Assembly: GCA_030180135.1 (NCBI GenBank)
Contig: CM058237.1
Span: 104,175,904-104,239,903 of the forward strand
Origin: Orychophragmus violaceus
Lineage: Eukaryota; Streptophyta; Magnoliopsida; Brassicales; Brassicaceae
Direction of reading: 5' to 3'
DNA: 64,000 bases
Notes under the pieces: generated by a model
Databases searched by the model: none
The model's input: the letters and a program-made list of their open reading frames with translations, nothing else
What the model was told of the DNA's origin: nothing
Shown: in pieces, positions 42,542 to 53,417 of the stretch
Numbering within the stretch: position 1 is the stretch's first letter
Layout: each line of letters begins with the position of its first letter
Position numbers and translations under genes: made by a program

Positions 42542-43370
42542 ATCTCCCACTTGTACTGGAATCCTACATTCCCTAATCCTTTTGTCTCAATATCTCGATC
42601 TGGCATAAGGCAAGATGCGTGTCATCCTTATATAGCCAGACCATGTTCATCGGACCAGATTTGATACTGACAATGCAAACGACTTGGGCAAGTCCGTTTG
42701 GGAGTGGCCACTCTCTTACCAGCTATCAAGTCTCCGATTGGCCTAGAGATATTACCTCCGTTAAACGGCAGGGACAAATCCCATCTTGTTCCATCACTAT
42801 GAACTACACACTTTATAATACACCCAACCAAGGTCCTTATAGCTCCCAGTTACGAAACAGCGTTAGACAATGATCAAAGCGCATCACTCCATGTGCAGCC
42901 ACATGCATGCGAACTCAGGTCTAAGGACTATACTCTATAGTCGTATATGAGAACCTCTTATGACACAGATATTAATATCTTGTAGAGTTCTCATCAGCGG
43001 GCCATGTCCGGTCATATGCTCCCCTACATATACCTATGTGTCGACTTTGATGCCGCGCATCTATGACCCCTCGAAACTTGGTCATAAGTCTCAACACAAT
43101 CTAGTCTCAAGTGGTTGTTGGTGTTCCAATTTCAACAACCTTCGACTATGGACACTATGATTTATGTCATTTCGTTAAATATGGGGTTTCGGGATCAAGT
43201 CTACTCATGTACTTCGATGGCCCATATATAATGACATGAATCATTTTGGAACGATTATTTATATCACAGTTAAAATAATCCAGAAATCATAAATTTCATA
43301 AACATAAAATATTATGTTTACATGAACCTTTCAAAACAACTAAATAAAGCCCTTTACAAACTCCCACTGA
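42542..43370 (-). other. E5 conserved 3' noncoding block
   Basis: On the minus strand this ends CCAGTACAAGTGGGAGAT (polypurine tract) and shares the blocks ATAAGGATGACAC and GGAACAAGATGGGATTTGTC with E3, E4 and the copy at 1-399. Noncoding. Confidence 0.75.
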
Positions 43371-45897
43371 AATTAAGACTACATCTTAATTTCACTTATC
43401 CTACAGCTACAGTCCGCGACTCGTGCTTAGGCCTAAGGAGTGGCTTCGTTAATAGATTAGCAACGTTCTCATTCGTTGAAACTTGCTGATCTACTTAACA
43501 CCTCTGTCATTTATCTCACGGAATAGGTTATACCTACCCTCAAGGTGTTTGGACCTCTGATGTGCAGCTAGCCTCATCTATGCTGGGAATCACATCAAGT
43601 TCAGTGATGAACTCTTCTTTCCAAACAACCTCTTTCGCCGCTTCACAAGCTGCGAAATGTTCAGCTTAAGTCATGGAGTCAGCAACAGTGCCTTGCACCG
43701 CCAGACAGACACAAGATATAACCGGACTGTGACCGGAAATCATCTTTGTCTGTTGGTAACTTGCCTTTCAGACTCTACCGACTTGTAGCACCTCACTTTC
43801 TCCGTAAATCAAGAACTTATCCTAAGTATTTTCCAAATACTTGAGGATATTCATTACGTCTATCCAGTGATTCTTTGCTGGATTTGACTGGTCTTTACTT
43901 GTCTTGCTTAACATTAAAGCAATATCAAAACAAGTACGTGTCATGGCATACATGATAGATCCAATTGCCGACGCATATGGAATCTCATCCATGCATTCAA
44001 GCTCAGCAGATATCGTAGGACACTGTTTCTTGCTTAACGTAATGCCATGTGACATTGGCATAAAACCCTTCTTGGAATGCTGAAAACGTGTAGGACTTTG
44101 TCAATATAAGAATCCTGACTTTGTCCTATCAGCTCTTTTGGATCTCTATCTTTAGATCCAAAATCCAAGAACATACGTGGCTTTACCCATGTCAATTATA
44201 AAAACAACTCCCAAGCCAGTCCTTTACCGACTGCAGCATTGGAACGTTATTTCCGAGAATCAGTATGTCATCGACATACACTATGAGAAATGCAACATCG
44301 CTCCCACTTATCTATTAGTAAACGTACAGTTCCATCTCGTTCCTGTTCAAGTCAAAACCTTGACTACTTCAACAGAACGAAGATTCCAACTCCGATATGT
44401 TTGCTTCTATCCATGAATGGATCGATGAAGCTAACTTACATACAGTATAATTTTTTGGAGTCCGGGCTCACTTTCGCTTCTGTGAATTTCGCAGGTTCGT
44501 CACTTTCAATGATCATCAGATCATGGCAACTAATCACGAGAAATCACTCTCGGATTAGTGACGGATTCATTCAGATCTGCGAACTTCAGGCTCTACAGGT
44601 GTAGATTCTACAGAAATCTGTAAATCCATCCGCTGCTCTCCCTCGACAGGTTGAGCAGCCTCCTGTATTTCTCGAATTTCTTCGAGTTATACTTTTACTC
44701 CCACTGTCTTTCTTGGAAAGCAACTTTCCTTTTAGAAAACAGAATTCCGAACAACCTAACTTCGTTTTCGGAATGGACGTAAAAAGTAACAAGCCTTGGT
44801 TTCCCTAGGACAACCAGCGAAGTAGCTCAACTACAAATACTCAGTAAAGACGAATTTGGATCATTTCCAGTCCACATTTATGTGGTGTCTTTCAACTGAT
44901 ATTGGTGGAACTATTTCAGCGTAAACTTAGATATTTCTAGAGCGTTATTCTTAAAGAATATCATGGAAGATTCGTGTGACTCATCTTTAATCATTTCTAA
45001 TAAGATCTGATTCTTTCTCACAGAAACACCTCAAGGTTTTCAGGAGAAATGAGCTGTGAAACGACTTCACACTCATTCAGATGATCACACCATCAATGAC
45101 TTAAGTATTCTCACTCGTGATCTAATCCAGAGTCTCAATACTTCTGTCACTCAGATTCTATACCTCATTCTGGAACTCTTTCGACCATTTCAAAGAATTC
45201 CGACTCGTGTCTCATCAAATGAACACAGTCATACTCACTGAAGTAATCAGTAAAGATAATGAAGTACAGGAAATTTTCTCTGGCATTACTGCTCATCGGG
45301 CCACATACATGAGTATGTTCAAGGTCCAATAAGCCTTTGGGCCTTTCTCTAACTCGGCTAAGATGGGCCCTTTGTCTTTTGGTCCAGTAAGCAGAATTCA
45401 AGTCTCATAAGATATCCAATCAAATGAGCCCAAAAGTCCATAACTATGGGATTTCTGAATCCGACTCACTCTATGTGACCAAAACATTTACGCCAAGAAA
45501 AATCATGTTTAATTCATCAGATTTAAACCAATTCGGTATTTATGTTACATTTAGGCACTCTTTGGTTTAAGATATAAAACCCATTCCTTGAATAGGGTGC
45601 TACAATTAATATTTCATTAAGATCAAAAGAACAAAACTTGTCTTTTATCAAAATGAAAAACATTCAAATTCTTACAAGAAAATGAAAGACAACTCTGCTT
45701 AAAGCAGGTACATTGTAGCAATTACTTAATACAAAACCAAGCCTCAAAGGCATCTACAAGTGAAAACCCTACGGCTGAGGCAGCATCCATAGCTCCTTCC
45801 AGACATGCAGTTCCACTTGTCCTTCCTTCAACGTTCTACTGTTGCTTAGGCTCTGCATATTATAACAAATATCAGGGCCACAACCAGTATCCAATAC
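43371..45897 (-). pseudogene. E5 pol remnant
   Basis: Scattered fragments on the minus strand align with E3 pol: RNase H and the end of RT near 43400-44060 (PMSHGITLSKKQCP, IPYASAIGSIMYAM), RT near 44200-44600, and integrase near 44800-45400 (GLLDLEHTHVCGPMS, YFIIFTDYFSEYDCV). Stops and frameshifts are frequent, so no enzyme is encoded. Confidence 0.82.
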
Positions 45898-46788
45898 CTA
45901 TAAGGTAGAACTTGAAGTAATAACATGAATACCTGAGGAAGTAGTCTCATACATCAACTTCAACTCCTCATAATCTTCCATGAATTTAATACAATCTCTC
46001 TTCCAATGCCCAGTCTCTTTACAGTAGCAGCACTTACCAACGTAAGAGGTATCTGACTCGAGCTCAGAAGACACACGCTTGCCATGATTCAAAATCTGGA
46101 CAACTTTGTCTTCACCCTTGTCAGCATTAGGTTTAGTAAACCTACCCTTCTCCTTCATGAGATTATACAGGGTACTCTTCACGTTTGGCTCAACTGTCTT
46201 GAGCATATCATGCAGTTCAGTCAGCGTCTTCGTTAAGCCTTTCTTGATATAGTTCCTTTTGAACTTATCATAGCTTGACGGCAGTGACTGCAGAATGATC
46301 TCAGTTGCCAATTCTTGGCTAACTGGATAATCCAGTTTCCTCAGGTTATCAATGTAACCCATCATTTTACTGACATGAGGACTCACTGGATGATCATTTG
46401 GTAGCTTGCAGCTAGTGAGAGACTTAACCAACTGGTATCTCTCCACTCTTACCTGCTCCTGAAATTTCAATTTCAGGCTGCTGATCATCTCTATTGGCGA
46501 CTCCATGTTCTCATATTGCTTCAGCAAATCTGAGTCCATGGTAGCCAATATCAGACCACGCACATCTACCGCATCATTATAATGCTTATTCCAAGCATCA
46601 TATACTGCATGAGAGGCATTGGACCCGATCCTCTCGGGGAGAGCTCTCTCAAGGACATAGTCCTTTCTCTCCTGCCTGAGGACTAGCCTCAGGTTCCGCG
46701 ACCAAGTCAAGAAATTTGATCCGTTCAGTTTGTCCTTCTCAAGGATAGACCGGATCGAGAAAGTGTTTTGATTGTTTGTGCTAGTCAT
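45898..46788 (-). CDS. E5 gag (capsid and nucleocapsid), intact
   Basis: 296 codons. It begins MTSTNNQNTFSIRSILEKDK, with the gag core (NFLTWSRNLRLVLRQE, ILQSLPSSYDKFKRNYIKKG, LTELHDMLK) and zinc knuckle CCYCKETGHWKRDC near residues 258-271. It stops shortly after the knuckle at 45898. The element keeps this frame open although pol is wrecked. A CAG acceptor-like site ends at 46791, two bases before ATG, preceded by TAACTAAAAC and a pyrimidine-rich tract. Confidence 0.85.
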   Translation of the reverse strand: MTSTNNQNTFSIRSILEKDKLNGSNFLTWSRNLRLVLRQERKDYVLERALPERIGSNASHAVYDAWNKHYNDAVDVRGLILATMDSDLLKQYENMESPIEMISSLKLKFQEQVRVERYQLVKSLTSCKLPNDHPVSPHVSKMMGYIDNLRKLDYPVSQELATEIILQSLPSSYDKFKRNYIKKGLTKTLTELHDMLKTVEPNVKSTLYNLMKEKGRFTKPNADKGEDKVVQILNHGKRVSSELESDTSYVGKCCYCKETGHWKRDCIKFMEDYEELKLMYETTSSGIHVITSSSTL

Positions 46789-48306
46789 AACTGAAATTTA
46801 GAGATAAATAGAGTTTTAGTTATTTAGTTCATAAAAGAGTAATCTTAATAACTTATAAGAAAACTCGCATTGCATTCAAAATTTCTTTGTTTAACCTCAT
46901 AAGAATGCAATGATTCCGAGACCCATGTTCAGCTAAATCCAAAGTGGGCCACTGGCCGTCACCCAGAAGTAGCTTTACTTGGTAAGCATACACACAGCTA
47001 GTTATATCCAATAACTCTCGGTTGTGAATTGGGCCCAAGGCCAAATACACCAGATGTCTCAAGGCCCGGGACTCCCGATGGCCCAGTCAAGGAAACCAAT
47101 CTCTTACAGCCAAATAATCACTAAAGTCTGGGACTCCCAATGAAATTAGTGACTATATACTACTTTACTTACGCAAAAACAGACACCTCACACTGTAAAC
47201 CATATCTGTAATTGAATAAGCGTTAAGTAGCTGACAAGATTGGGCAAGACATCCAAGCTTGATATTGGTTTTGAGGATTTTAGGTTTTCTTTCCAAAAAT
47301 AGAAGATTACTATTTTGGGAAACTTACTTATTTTAGAAACTTTCTAAATTTAGAAATATACTAAAAATAGAAATTTCTAATTTAATATTTTATTAAAGTT
47401 TTCGGTTGGGTCACAAATTATAGGCCCAATTCTTGGCCCAAGACCACAGAATTCCAATTGGCCCAATAATTTGACATAACCGAGTCGGTTCATTAATTCT
47501 GGTCCGAGACCAAATTAACTACTAAATCCAACTGGTTATTTACTAAACCAGACCAGCTCTAAATTATTTGGTCCAACCAAATCAAACTTAGACCAGCCTT
47601 CGGTTTAGGTTAAAATTCAATTTTGAATTTAAATCCGGTTTAACCAGAAACTAAATAATACCAATTGTATTAAATAATTTCCAGCAAACCGCGATTTGGG
47701 TTAACCGCTTGAACCATACATTAATTAAATAATTAATCAATTCATACAAAGCAATCACATGCGATCATGTGATCACTTGACCACAATCGATATCAACTTG
47801 ATAACAAAGTCAAAAGCGATTGACAACCTTAACAAAACTAACTTCTCGATTGATTATTAATTCAATAATTGAATTTGATTTTTCCAAATCGCTTGAACCA
47901 TTAACAAATTAAACAAACGATTGTGACATTCACTAAAGGACAAAACGATCATCACATTATCGATTCTTAAACAAAGTCAACAAGCGAATCGATTCTTATT
48001 ATCGATTACACTAAAGACAAAATTGATTTGAACATTGACAAAGTCAACTTACGATTCATTCAACTTTCTTTTGATAACATTCACTAAAGACAATTCGTTT
48101 CATGCCATACACTTATGGACAAAACGATTTTGAACAAATCGTTTCTTAATAATTGAAACAAAATCAACATCACGATTCAAAAATCGACATGCGATTGTTA
48201 TATTTCTAGGTTTTCCAAGTTTCAATCAATTTTACTCATTAAAATCGATTCATCAAACTAATAAACAACCTAGTATGATCCAAAAAACAAAAACCTAACG
48301 ACCTAG

Positions 48307-48318
48307 GCTCTGATACCA
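48307..48318 (-). promoter_or_regulatory. E5 primer-binding site
   Basis: On the minus strand TGGTATCAGAGC, one base after the 5' LTR end at 48320. Confidence 0.9.
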
Positions 48319-48319
48319 C

Positions 48320-48968
48320 TGTAGGATTATGTGAGTTCATTGGTGTAATTATCAGGTTACAACCTAGCACATAATCAACTAGGATCTAGGTGATTTGCAG
48401 TTGAATCATAAACTGATCAGGATCATTACCTTGTGATTGCAGCGGATTGATCAAAGGAATATCGAGATCTGCAAGAGCTAATGATTACCGGCTCCTCCTA
48501 GGTATCCACACTCTTACAAGCTACTGGATCAGACTGCTAGACCAAGTTGGAATCAACAGAGAGAGAGAGGACGGCTCAGGTGAAAAATCGCAGAAGCAAG
48601 AAGCATTAGGGCTTCCTGCGCCTCTCCTCTTCCTTATATGGGCCCAAGTAATTAAACTAATGGCTCATTAGGCTTTTGGGCCCAAGACCCAAATCAGACA
48701 AAAGACTGTCTTTTGTCTGGCCCAATTCTCTGTACAAATACAGTAAATGCCTTGCATCTTACCGTATTAATTCCTTGTTAACTTTCCGTTAGCTATGGTG
48801 TGTGACCCTTAGGGATCATACAATACTGGTAATAAGTCCTAAACTTATAGATCAAGAGCGGACTCTAGCAAGTCATCATGATCACCCAGTATTTATGACT
48901 TATGTCTGATCTCGACACTTATCATACTTTCTAGAGATAGTACGGTAGATTTCAGGACATTCCCAACA
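48320..48968 (-). repeat. E5 5' LTR
   Basis: 649 bp, near-identical to 41892-42541. U5 carries CAAG|GTAATG with intron base 1 at 48429, matching the donor-like site of the other elements. Confidence 0.92.
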
Positions 48969-49670
48969 CTATCAAAGCCTCAGTGATCGGGTTGGTTTCG
49001 AGCGATTCGGGAGCCTCTGCAACGCAAACCAAAGCAAATGAGGAACAGCCCGATAACACGAAAATACATAAAGGGAGTCAAGCACCGAAAACTGAATCTT
49101 ACCAACGTTGGAAGCCCACCGAGACGGGATGACCGAATAGTCAAAATCCTCGACCGAATGGTGGGTTACCCTAAAGAAGAAATATCGATCCCTCCATACG
49201 TCCCTCGCCGGAATACCGTTCAGGATTCGCCCAAAACGAGGAGAGAGGTAGTAGGTTCCCGGGAAGCGCGTATTGTGCTTAACCGAGAATACCCGCATAA
49301 GCTCCTCAGGCCCGAACTCATCTCCTTCCTCTACGGCCCTGACTCTGAGTCCGATGACATACCGGACGAAGTCTTGCGTCATCTGATGAAACGCCAACTG
49401 GATTTGAGCCAGTATCAAATAAATAAGGCGGGGAATGGGAAAGAAGAGCCCACATTTTTCAAAATAAGTGTAGGAGGCGCAGGAGTAGCCTTCTACAACT
49501 GTTTCCGGAGATACCGCCGGGGAAGGGATGACGATTTCAACTTCCGGTGGAATCCGGCAAAGCATTCTCAACCGCTGAATATGATTTGCAGTTAAGGAAG
49601 ACGGCGGGTGCGGACCAAATGATCCAGCCGCCGCGCTTGTACTTTCTCCCGTCGCGTCTCTCAAAGCCAT

Positions 49671-50261
49671 GAGGAAAGAAGCACCGGAGTAAGGAAAACG
49701 GAAAGTCTCTGGAGAGAATTTTCTGACGACGAGTATAAGCGAGAAAGAAACAAAGTAAAAGTGAGAAGGCAAAAGGTTACCTTCGACGATACTTAAGAGA
49801 AAATTATAGTGGGAATCGTGCAAAAATCTAAACCGTACGGTTCCGAACTCGTAATAATTGCGAGAGAATCACGATGGTTTGGACTCCTCGTTTTCCCTCA
49901 TTCTAACCATTGATTTAAAATCGACGGCTACGAATGAACGACAACTAGGTCACATCAGCAAAGAACGAGCCCGAAAAGACTCTTCATGACCCTCAATATC
50001 TCAGCCGTTGGTGATCGACCAGATCCACGGTGGAAGACGAGGTCCCATTAAAGAATATGCGCCGTGACTGCCGACGCGCTGACGAGTAAGTCAGTTTAAT
50101 TCACGCGCCTGTCCTAGACCATTGGATCGAAACAAGATCTACGGATGGGGCAAAAGTAATCATTAGGTTTTCTCCAATACCTAAGACACGCGCGTATCTA
50201 CCCGATAACGTCCACCGCCCATTAACCTCGATATGTCGAAATTAATGGGCTGGGGGGCTAT
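49671..50261. other. E2 region between antisense gene and 3' LTR, with polypurine tract
   Basis: No coding sequence on the plus strand. On the minus strand it must hold the promoter and 5' UTR of the antisense gene; I cannot fix a TATA box. It ends GCTGGGGGGCTAT (50250-50261), the E2 polypurine tract, directly before the LTR. Confidence 0.6.
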
Positions 50262-50800
50262 TGTTGGTACTGGATTTCCCTCTAAGAAATCCGGCCCATT
50301 AACAAACAAGACAAAGGCCCATAGTTATGAGCCCGTCCTAATATCAAGACAGAGAGAGATCGACCATTATCCTCTGTTGGGCCTATACGATTGACCTATT
50401 GACAAGGCCCAAGCGATGCCGAAGTGGGAAGCGATCGAGCTCAAGCTCGGCAGGAGACGACGTGGAGATAGAGCAACCCGGTCTTCGTCAGTTCAACTGA
50501 TCCACCCAAATCTTGGAGATCGTTATGATGGTGAGGCCGAAATATCGGAACAAGGAGATCAAAGTCGAGAGTATTTAAGGGAGAAGTGGCGATTCATTCA
50601 AGACATTCCAACCCTAGCTAAGAACACTTCGACTAGATAGCTCGATCAATTCTCTTTGTACTCTCTTTTCGATTGTGTTTGTTCTATCTCGACGATCAAT
50701 CTCAATAAAGTCTTTGATTCATAGGAAATCTATACCATTTCAATATACAAAATTCCAAATCCACGAATACAAATTCTTAGTGTGAATCTCAGATCTCACA
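50262..50800 (+). repeat. E2 3' LTR
   Basis: 539 bp, about 13 differences from 17947-18485 by hand count. It ends GATCTCACA before ACAAC. Confidence 0.93.
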
Positions 50801-51590
50801 ACAACCAGGTAGAACATCTCATACCCGTACCCCTCTGACACATCCTGTTGGGTCTCAGGCAAGAGCGCTCCCAGAAACAATGCCAACCAGTGCACCGAGG
50901 GTCGAGGAGGCTGGTGGAGAGCGGCCCATAGGAATCGATGCAGGTACTCATCAACATCCATGCCCACCAACTGGATCGGACGATGGTCGTAAGCTGAAGA
51001 CTCGCGTACCGAGGTGGTGGTGCGTCATCCATCGGAATCGACTCCAGACCAAACTCCGGGAATGGAGGAACATGCGAAGCTGGTGGATGCACATACATCC
51101 GTCCCACAAACGCTGCCTGCTCTGGATCGGCTCCATCCACTGCTGGCTCCTTCCCTACCCTCTGGTTCTTCGGGGAACCCGGCGGGGCTGCGGACGTGGA
51201 CGGGACATCCACAGGGGTCTCCTCGGGTCGTCCCCTCTTCCGCGAAGACTGCGGGTCTGTTGCTACTGGCGTCGGTGAATACATGGGTCCGACTCTGAGG
51301 ACAAAGTCGGATGGTTCGGGTGCGGCTGCGGAGGCAGAGGTGGAAGTCCCCGGTGTGGTCCTCACGGCGAAGCGACTCATCTGACGGACACATGGTATAA
51401 CACTCTTCCGGGGTGTGGTACAGAAAGGGAAGGTACAGACAGGATGGGGACCAGAATCAGAGTCGGAACTGGAATCGTAAGACATCCTCCATAAAACATG
51501 GAAGGGTGAGGTCACAACAAGAGACATATCAATGATATAGTTGGTGTTTGAAAAGCCTTTCCCAAAGTAACATCTTTTAAACTTTCGCAA
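50801..51590 (-). pseudogene. E1 gag-like ORF, N-terminal part (split by E2)
   Basis: The frame from 51590 probably starts at MSYDSSSDSDSG. It runs through a Pro/Ser/Thr-rich, low-complexity region (RKRGRPEETPVDVPSTSAAP) and shifts frame near 50975 into VGMDVDEYLHRFLWAALHQP and FLGALLPETQQDVSEGYG. This resembles the C-terminal half of a chromovirus capsid domain. It joins 17946 in frame after E2 removal. The whole ORF would encode about 380-400 residues. No zinc knuckle, protease or polymerase is present. Confidence 0.6.
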
Positions 51591-51674
51591 ACACTTTTAA
51601 AAATTCTTGAAAACACAGTTTGGGAAAACAACGAAAGCAGATCCCCCCGGACGACACTGGGGGATCTTAACCCA

Positions 51675-51687
51675 GACTTTGATACCA
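51675..51687 (-). promoter_or_regulatory. E1 primer-binding site
   Basis: On the minus strand TGGTATCAAAGTC, three bases after the 5' LTR end. It is an initiator tRNA-Met-like site with a substitution relative to TGGTATCAGAGC. Confidence 0.65.
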
Positions 51688-51690
51688 AGT

Positions 51691-53417
51691 TGACACAACC
51701 CGTTCCCCAGCGAACCGGAAACGGCGTCGTGCAGCACCGGTCGACCCGGAACGGTCCGACCGGACTGCCTTCCAACTGGTCCCAGGAATCCTGCGCGCTT
51801 TCTTCGGTTCAAATCCACCAATAACATCGATCGATCATCAATCCTGCATCCGGACCTGCGGGGGAAAAAAGGATGGGAAAGGAAAAGGACGTCTGAGTAA
51901 TTGTTTCAAACACAATTACCTAGTGAGGGCGGATTCAGGGAACCCGCGATATCGGCTTACGCCACACAACTACGAGACAAGTACCTAGCTAATAACATCT
52001 TGCACCCACGCTCGAAGGCTCAGACAAACAACCTACGCAACCACTACCACAGAACATTCCGGCTCGCAGGCCCCTCACAATCACTCTGGCGCGTAGGCCA
52101 CACATCACTTCGTTGGGAGGGCGTGTCACACTCTCCTCCGACGACCTTCCGAGCACATGCCTTTACCTCTTAGGTCTCAGACACGTTCCCCACCACAGAA
52201 GCCTGGCACAGGCGCCTAGCACAAACAACTATACATACAAGCCTTCATACACAATCAACGATATCAGTTTAAGCGAGGTCCTAGCAGTTCTATGTTCCAG
52301 AATCAATCACATCACCGGTATTATTGGCCTAAGCTACCTAGGAAAGATACTATTAACAGGGGACTCATGCCCGAATTTGAGATAGATCAAGAAGGGATCA
52401 CATTCGGTCCCCACCTTGGCCAAAGAAGGGGAAAAAGCATAATTTAGGAATTCCAGTTCCCCAAACGGACTTCCTAACTGAAAAGAGGACGAAAAAATCA
52501 ATTTAGGCTTTCGTTTCGCTTGAATCGGATTAGGTATGAGAAAGTTATGGCCACTCAAAATCGGTTGCCTAAAAATCGTCAAAGTCAACCGGTCGATCCG
52601 ATCAACCCTGACCCAGACCCAAACTCATACCAAACTGAGTCCAATCCATATCTGGCCCAATTACCCTAACCAATCCTAAACCAAACAAAACCGGGATTTG
52701 ATTTGCAATTGGACCAAACCGGAAATCAAAATTAAGAATTGGAAATTGAAATTCAAACCAAACCGGTCAACCTAAACCAAACTGATCAACGCCCAACCCG
52801 GTCAACCCACACCGGTCAACCGAGTTGACTCGGTCGCCGGCGAGTTGACTCGGCGGCGGTCTAGCGGCGGTCCAGCGGACGACGGCGGCTCCGGCGACAG
52901 CGGACGGTGGCGCTCCGACGACGGCAGCTCCGGCGGTTCTCCGACGACAGCGGGCGGCGGCACTTGGACTCCGGTGCGTGGTGCTACGGCTGCGCGGTGT
53001 TCTCACCCGCTCGCTACTCCGGCGGCGTGTGAGGGCGCGTGCTGCGGTCTCCGGCAGCGAGGCTGGCGGCTCCGGCTTCGTCTCATTTCAATGGCCATGA
53101 TGATGGTCTCAGATTCTCGAGGTTCAAAGTGGTTTGAAAACTAGAGTCAAAATTCATTTCGGGTTTTTTGAAAAAAATTCTAAATCTAGGGTTTCCGATG
53201 TTACCTGGAGGAGGAGAGAGAGGGTCGCCGGTAAGGGCTTCGGGAAGGCGACAAAGCTTCACCGGGAAGTTTTGTGATGAGAATTATGAGAGGAGGCAAA
53301 GGTATTTATAGTGGGAGGAAGAGGGAAAAGCCCTAATTCAAATATGGAAAGTGGGCTTTGGGCTTTTCCCTTCCATTTTAAGAAAATTTAAAACGGGCCT
53401 AGTAATGGGCCGTTACA
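51691..53417 (-). repeat. E1 5' LTR
   Basis: 1727 bp matching 15645-17286, with a roughly 100-bp GC-rich insertion around 52840-52970 made of CGGCGG / TCCGGCGAC phrases. A TATA-like TATTTATA lies at 53303-53310 (TATAAATA on the element strand). Confidence 0.9.

Larger units (their letters stand above)
41892..48968 (-). mobile_element. E5: non-autonomous Ty1/copia, gag kept, pol decayed
   Basis: LTRs at 48320-48968 (5', 649 bp) and 41892-42541 (3', 650 bp) differ by about five substitutions and one indel by hand count. On the minus strand: primer-binding site 48318-48307, a leader of about 1.5 kb, gag 46788-45898, a decayed pol (about 45897-43380), the conserved 3' noncoding block (43370-42542) and the polypurine tract. 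It inserted into exon 2 of the antisense gene of E2. As in E4, the LTRs are young while pol is ancient wreckage, so it was mobilised in trans. Confidence 0.93.
41887..48973. repeat. Target-site duplication of E5 (CTATC)
   Basis: CTATC at 41887-41891 and 48969-48973 flank the E5 LTR ends. Removing E5 with one copy restores exon 2 of the antisense gene (ITEALIARLRRGTVDWG). Confidence 0.93.
40223..49670 (-). pseudogene. Antisense multi-exon gene of E2: Transposase_28-like domain plus coiled coil
   Basis: Exons on the minus strand: 49670-49103, 49016-48969 continued after E5 at 41886-41686, 41598-41076 and 41005-40223. The introns (49102-49017, 41685-41599, 41075-41006; 70-87 bp) are GT-AG and keep frame. 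One base is missing near 41385; allowing for it and for E5, the exons total 708 codons including the stop. The N-terminus (ECG-like YFEKCGLFFPIPRLIYLILA, GTYYLSPRFGRILNGIPARD, DRYFFFRV) resembles the plant domain called putative gypsy-type transposon (Transposase_28). The middle is basic and Ser-rich (PKRRRVDAEASSRRSG). The C-terminus is a long coiled coil (LAREEELKRKLDRYEGIEAR). Role unknown. Start ATG 49670 (MALRDATGES) is chosen as the first Met near the domain; a further 5' UTR intron (49780-49723) is possible. Confidence 0.78.
17947..50800 (+). mobile_element. E2: Ty3/gypsy, Tat-lineage element carrying an antisense gene
   Basis: Identical-length 539-bp LTRs (17947-18485, 50262-50800) enclose, in plus order, gag, protease, RT, RNase H, a second (archaeal-type) RNase H and integrase. 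A tandem-repeat region and a multi-exon antisense gene follow, then the polypurine tract. E3 (23224-37454) and E5 (41892-48968) inserted later; without them E2 is about 11.5 kb. The double RNase H, the NKACPKDSFPLPHIDRLV-type RT and an additional 3' gene point to the Tat group. The LTRs show about 13 differences by hand count. Pol has frameshifts (RT, RNase H) and a nonsense codon (integrase), so it is no longer autonomous. Confidence 0.9.
17942..50805. repeat. Target-site duplication of E2 (ACAAC)
   Basis: ACAAC at 17942-17946 and ACAAC at 50801-50805 flank the E2 LTR ends exactly. Joining the flanks with one copy restores the E1 ORF frame (MFYLVVMAARYARL). Confidence 0.92.
15645..53417 (-). 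mobile_element. E1: gag-only LTR retrotransposon (TR-GAG-like), host of the nest
   Basis: The LTRs are at 51691-53417 (5') and 15645-17286 (3'). On the minus strand they run TGTAAC or TGTAAT to GTGTCA. The primer-binding site is at 51675-51687 and the polypurine tract at 17287-17302. After removing E2 (17947-50800) and its duplication, E1 is about 4.9 kb with only about 1.55 kb of internal DNA and one gag-like ORF. There is no protease, RT, RNase H or integrase. It therefore fits non-autonomous TR-GAG/LARD-type elements, mobilised by a full chromovirus. The LTRs differ by many substitutions and a roughly 100-bp GC-rich indel, so this is the oldest LTR insertion of the nest. It sits inside a LINE. 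Confidence 0.85.

Noticed and set aside
49038..49595. 185-codon plus-strand frame
   Set aside because: It is antisense to exon 1 of the E2 antisense gene, which has domain similarity and splice structure; the plus-strand frame has none.
49723..49780. Firm 5' UTR intron of the antisense gene
   Set aside because: GT and AG are present (GTAACC ... CGTCAG), but no transcription start could be placed upstream with confidence, so it is only mentioned as possible.
15645..53417. Endogenous pararetrovirus or other viral integration
   Set aside because: All polymerase-bearing pieces in this interval have transposon gene order, LTRs, target-site duplications or integrase typical of Ty1/copia or Ty3/gypsy elements; no movement or viral coat protein was seen.
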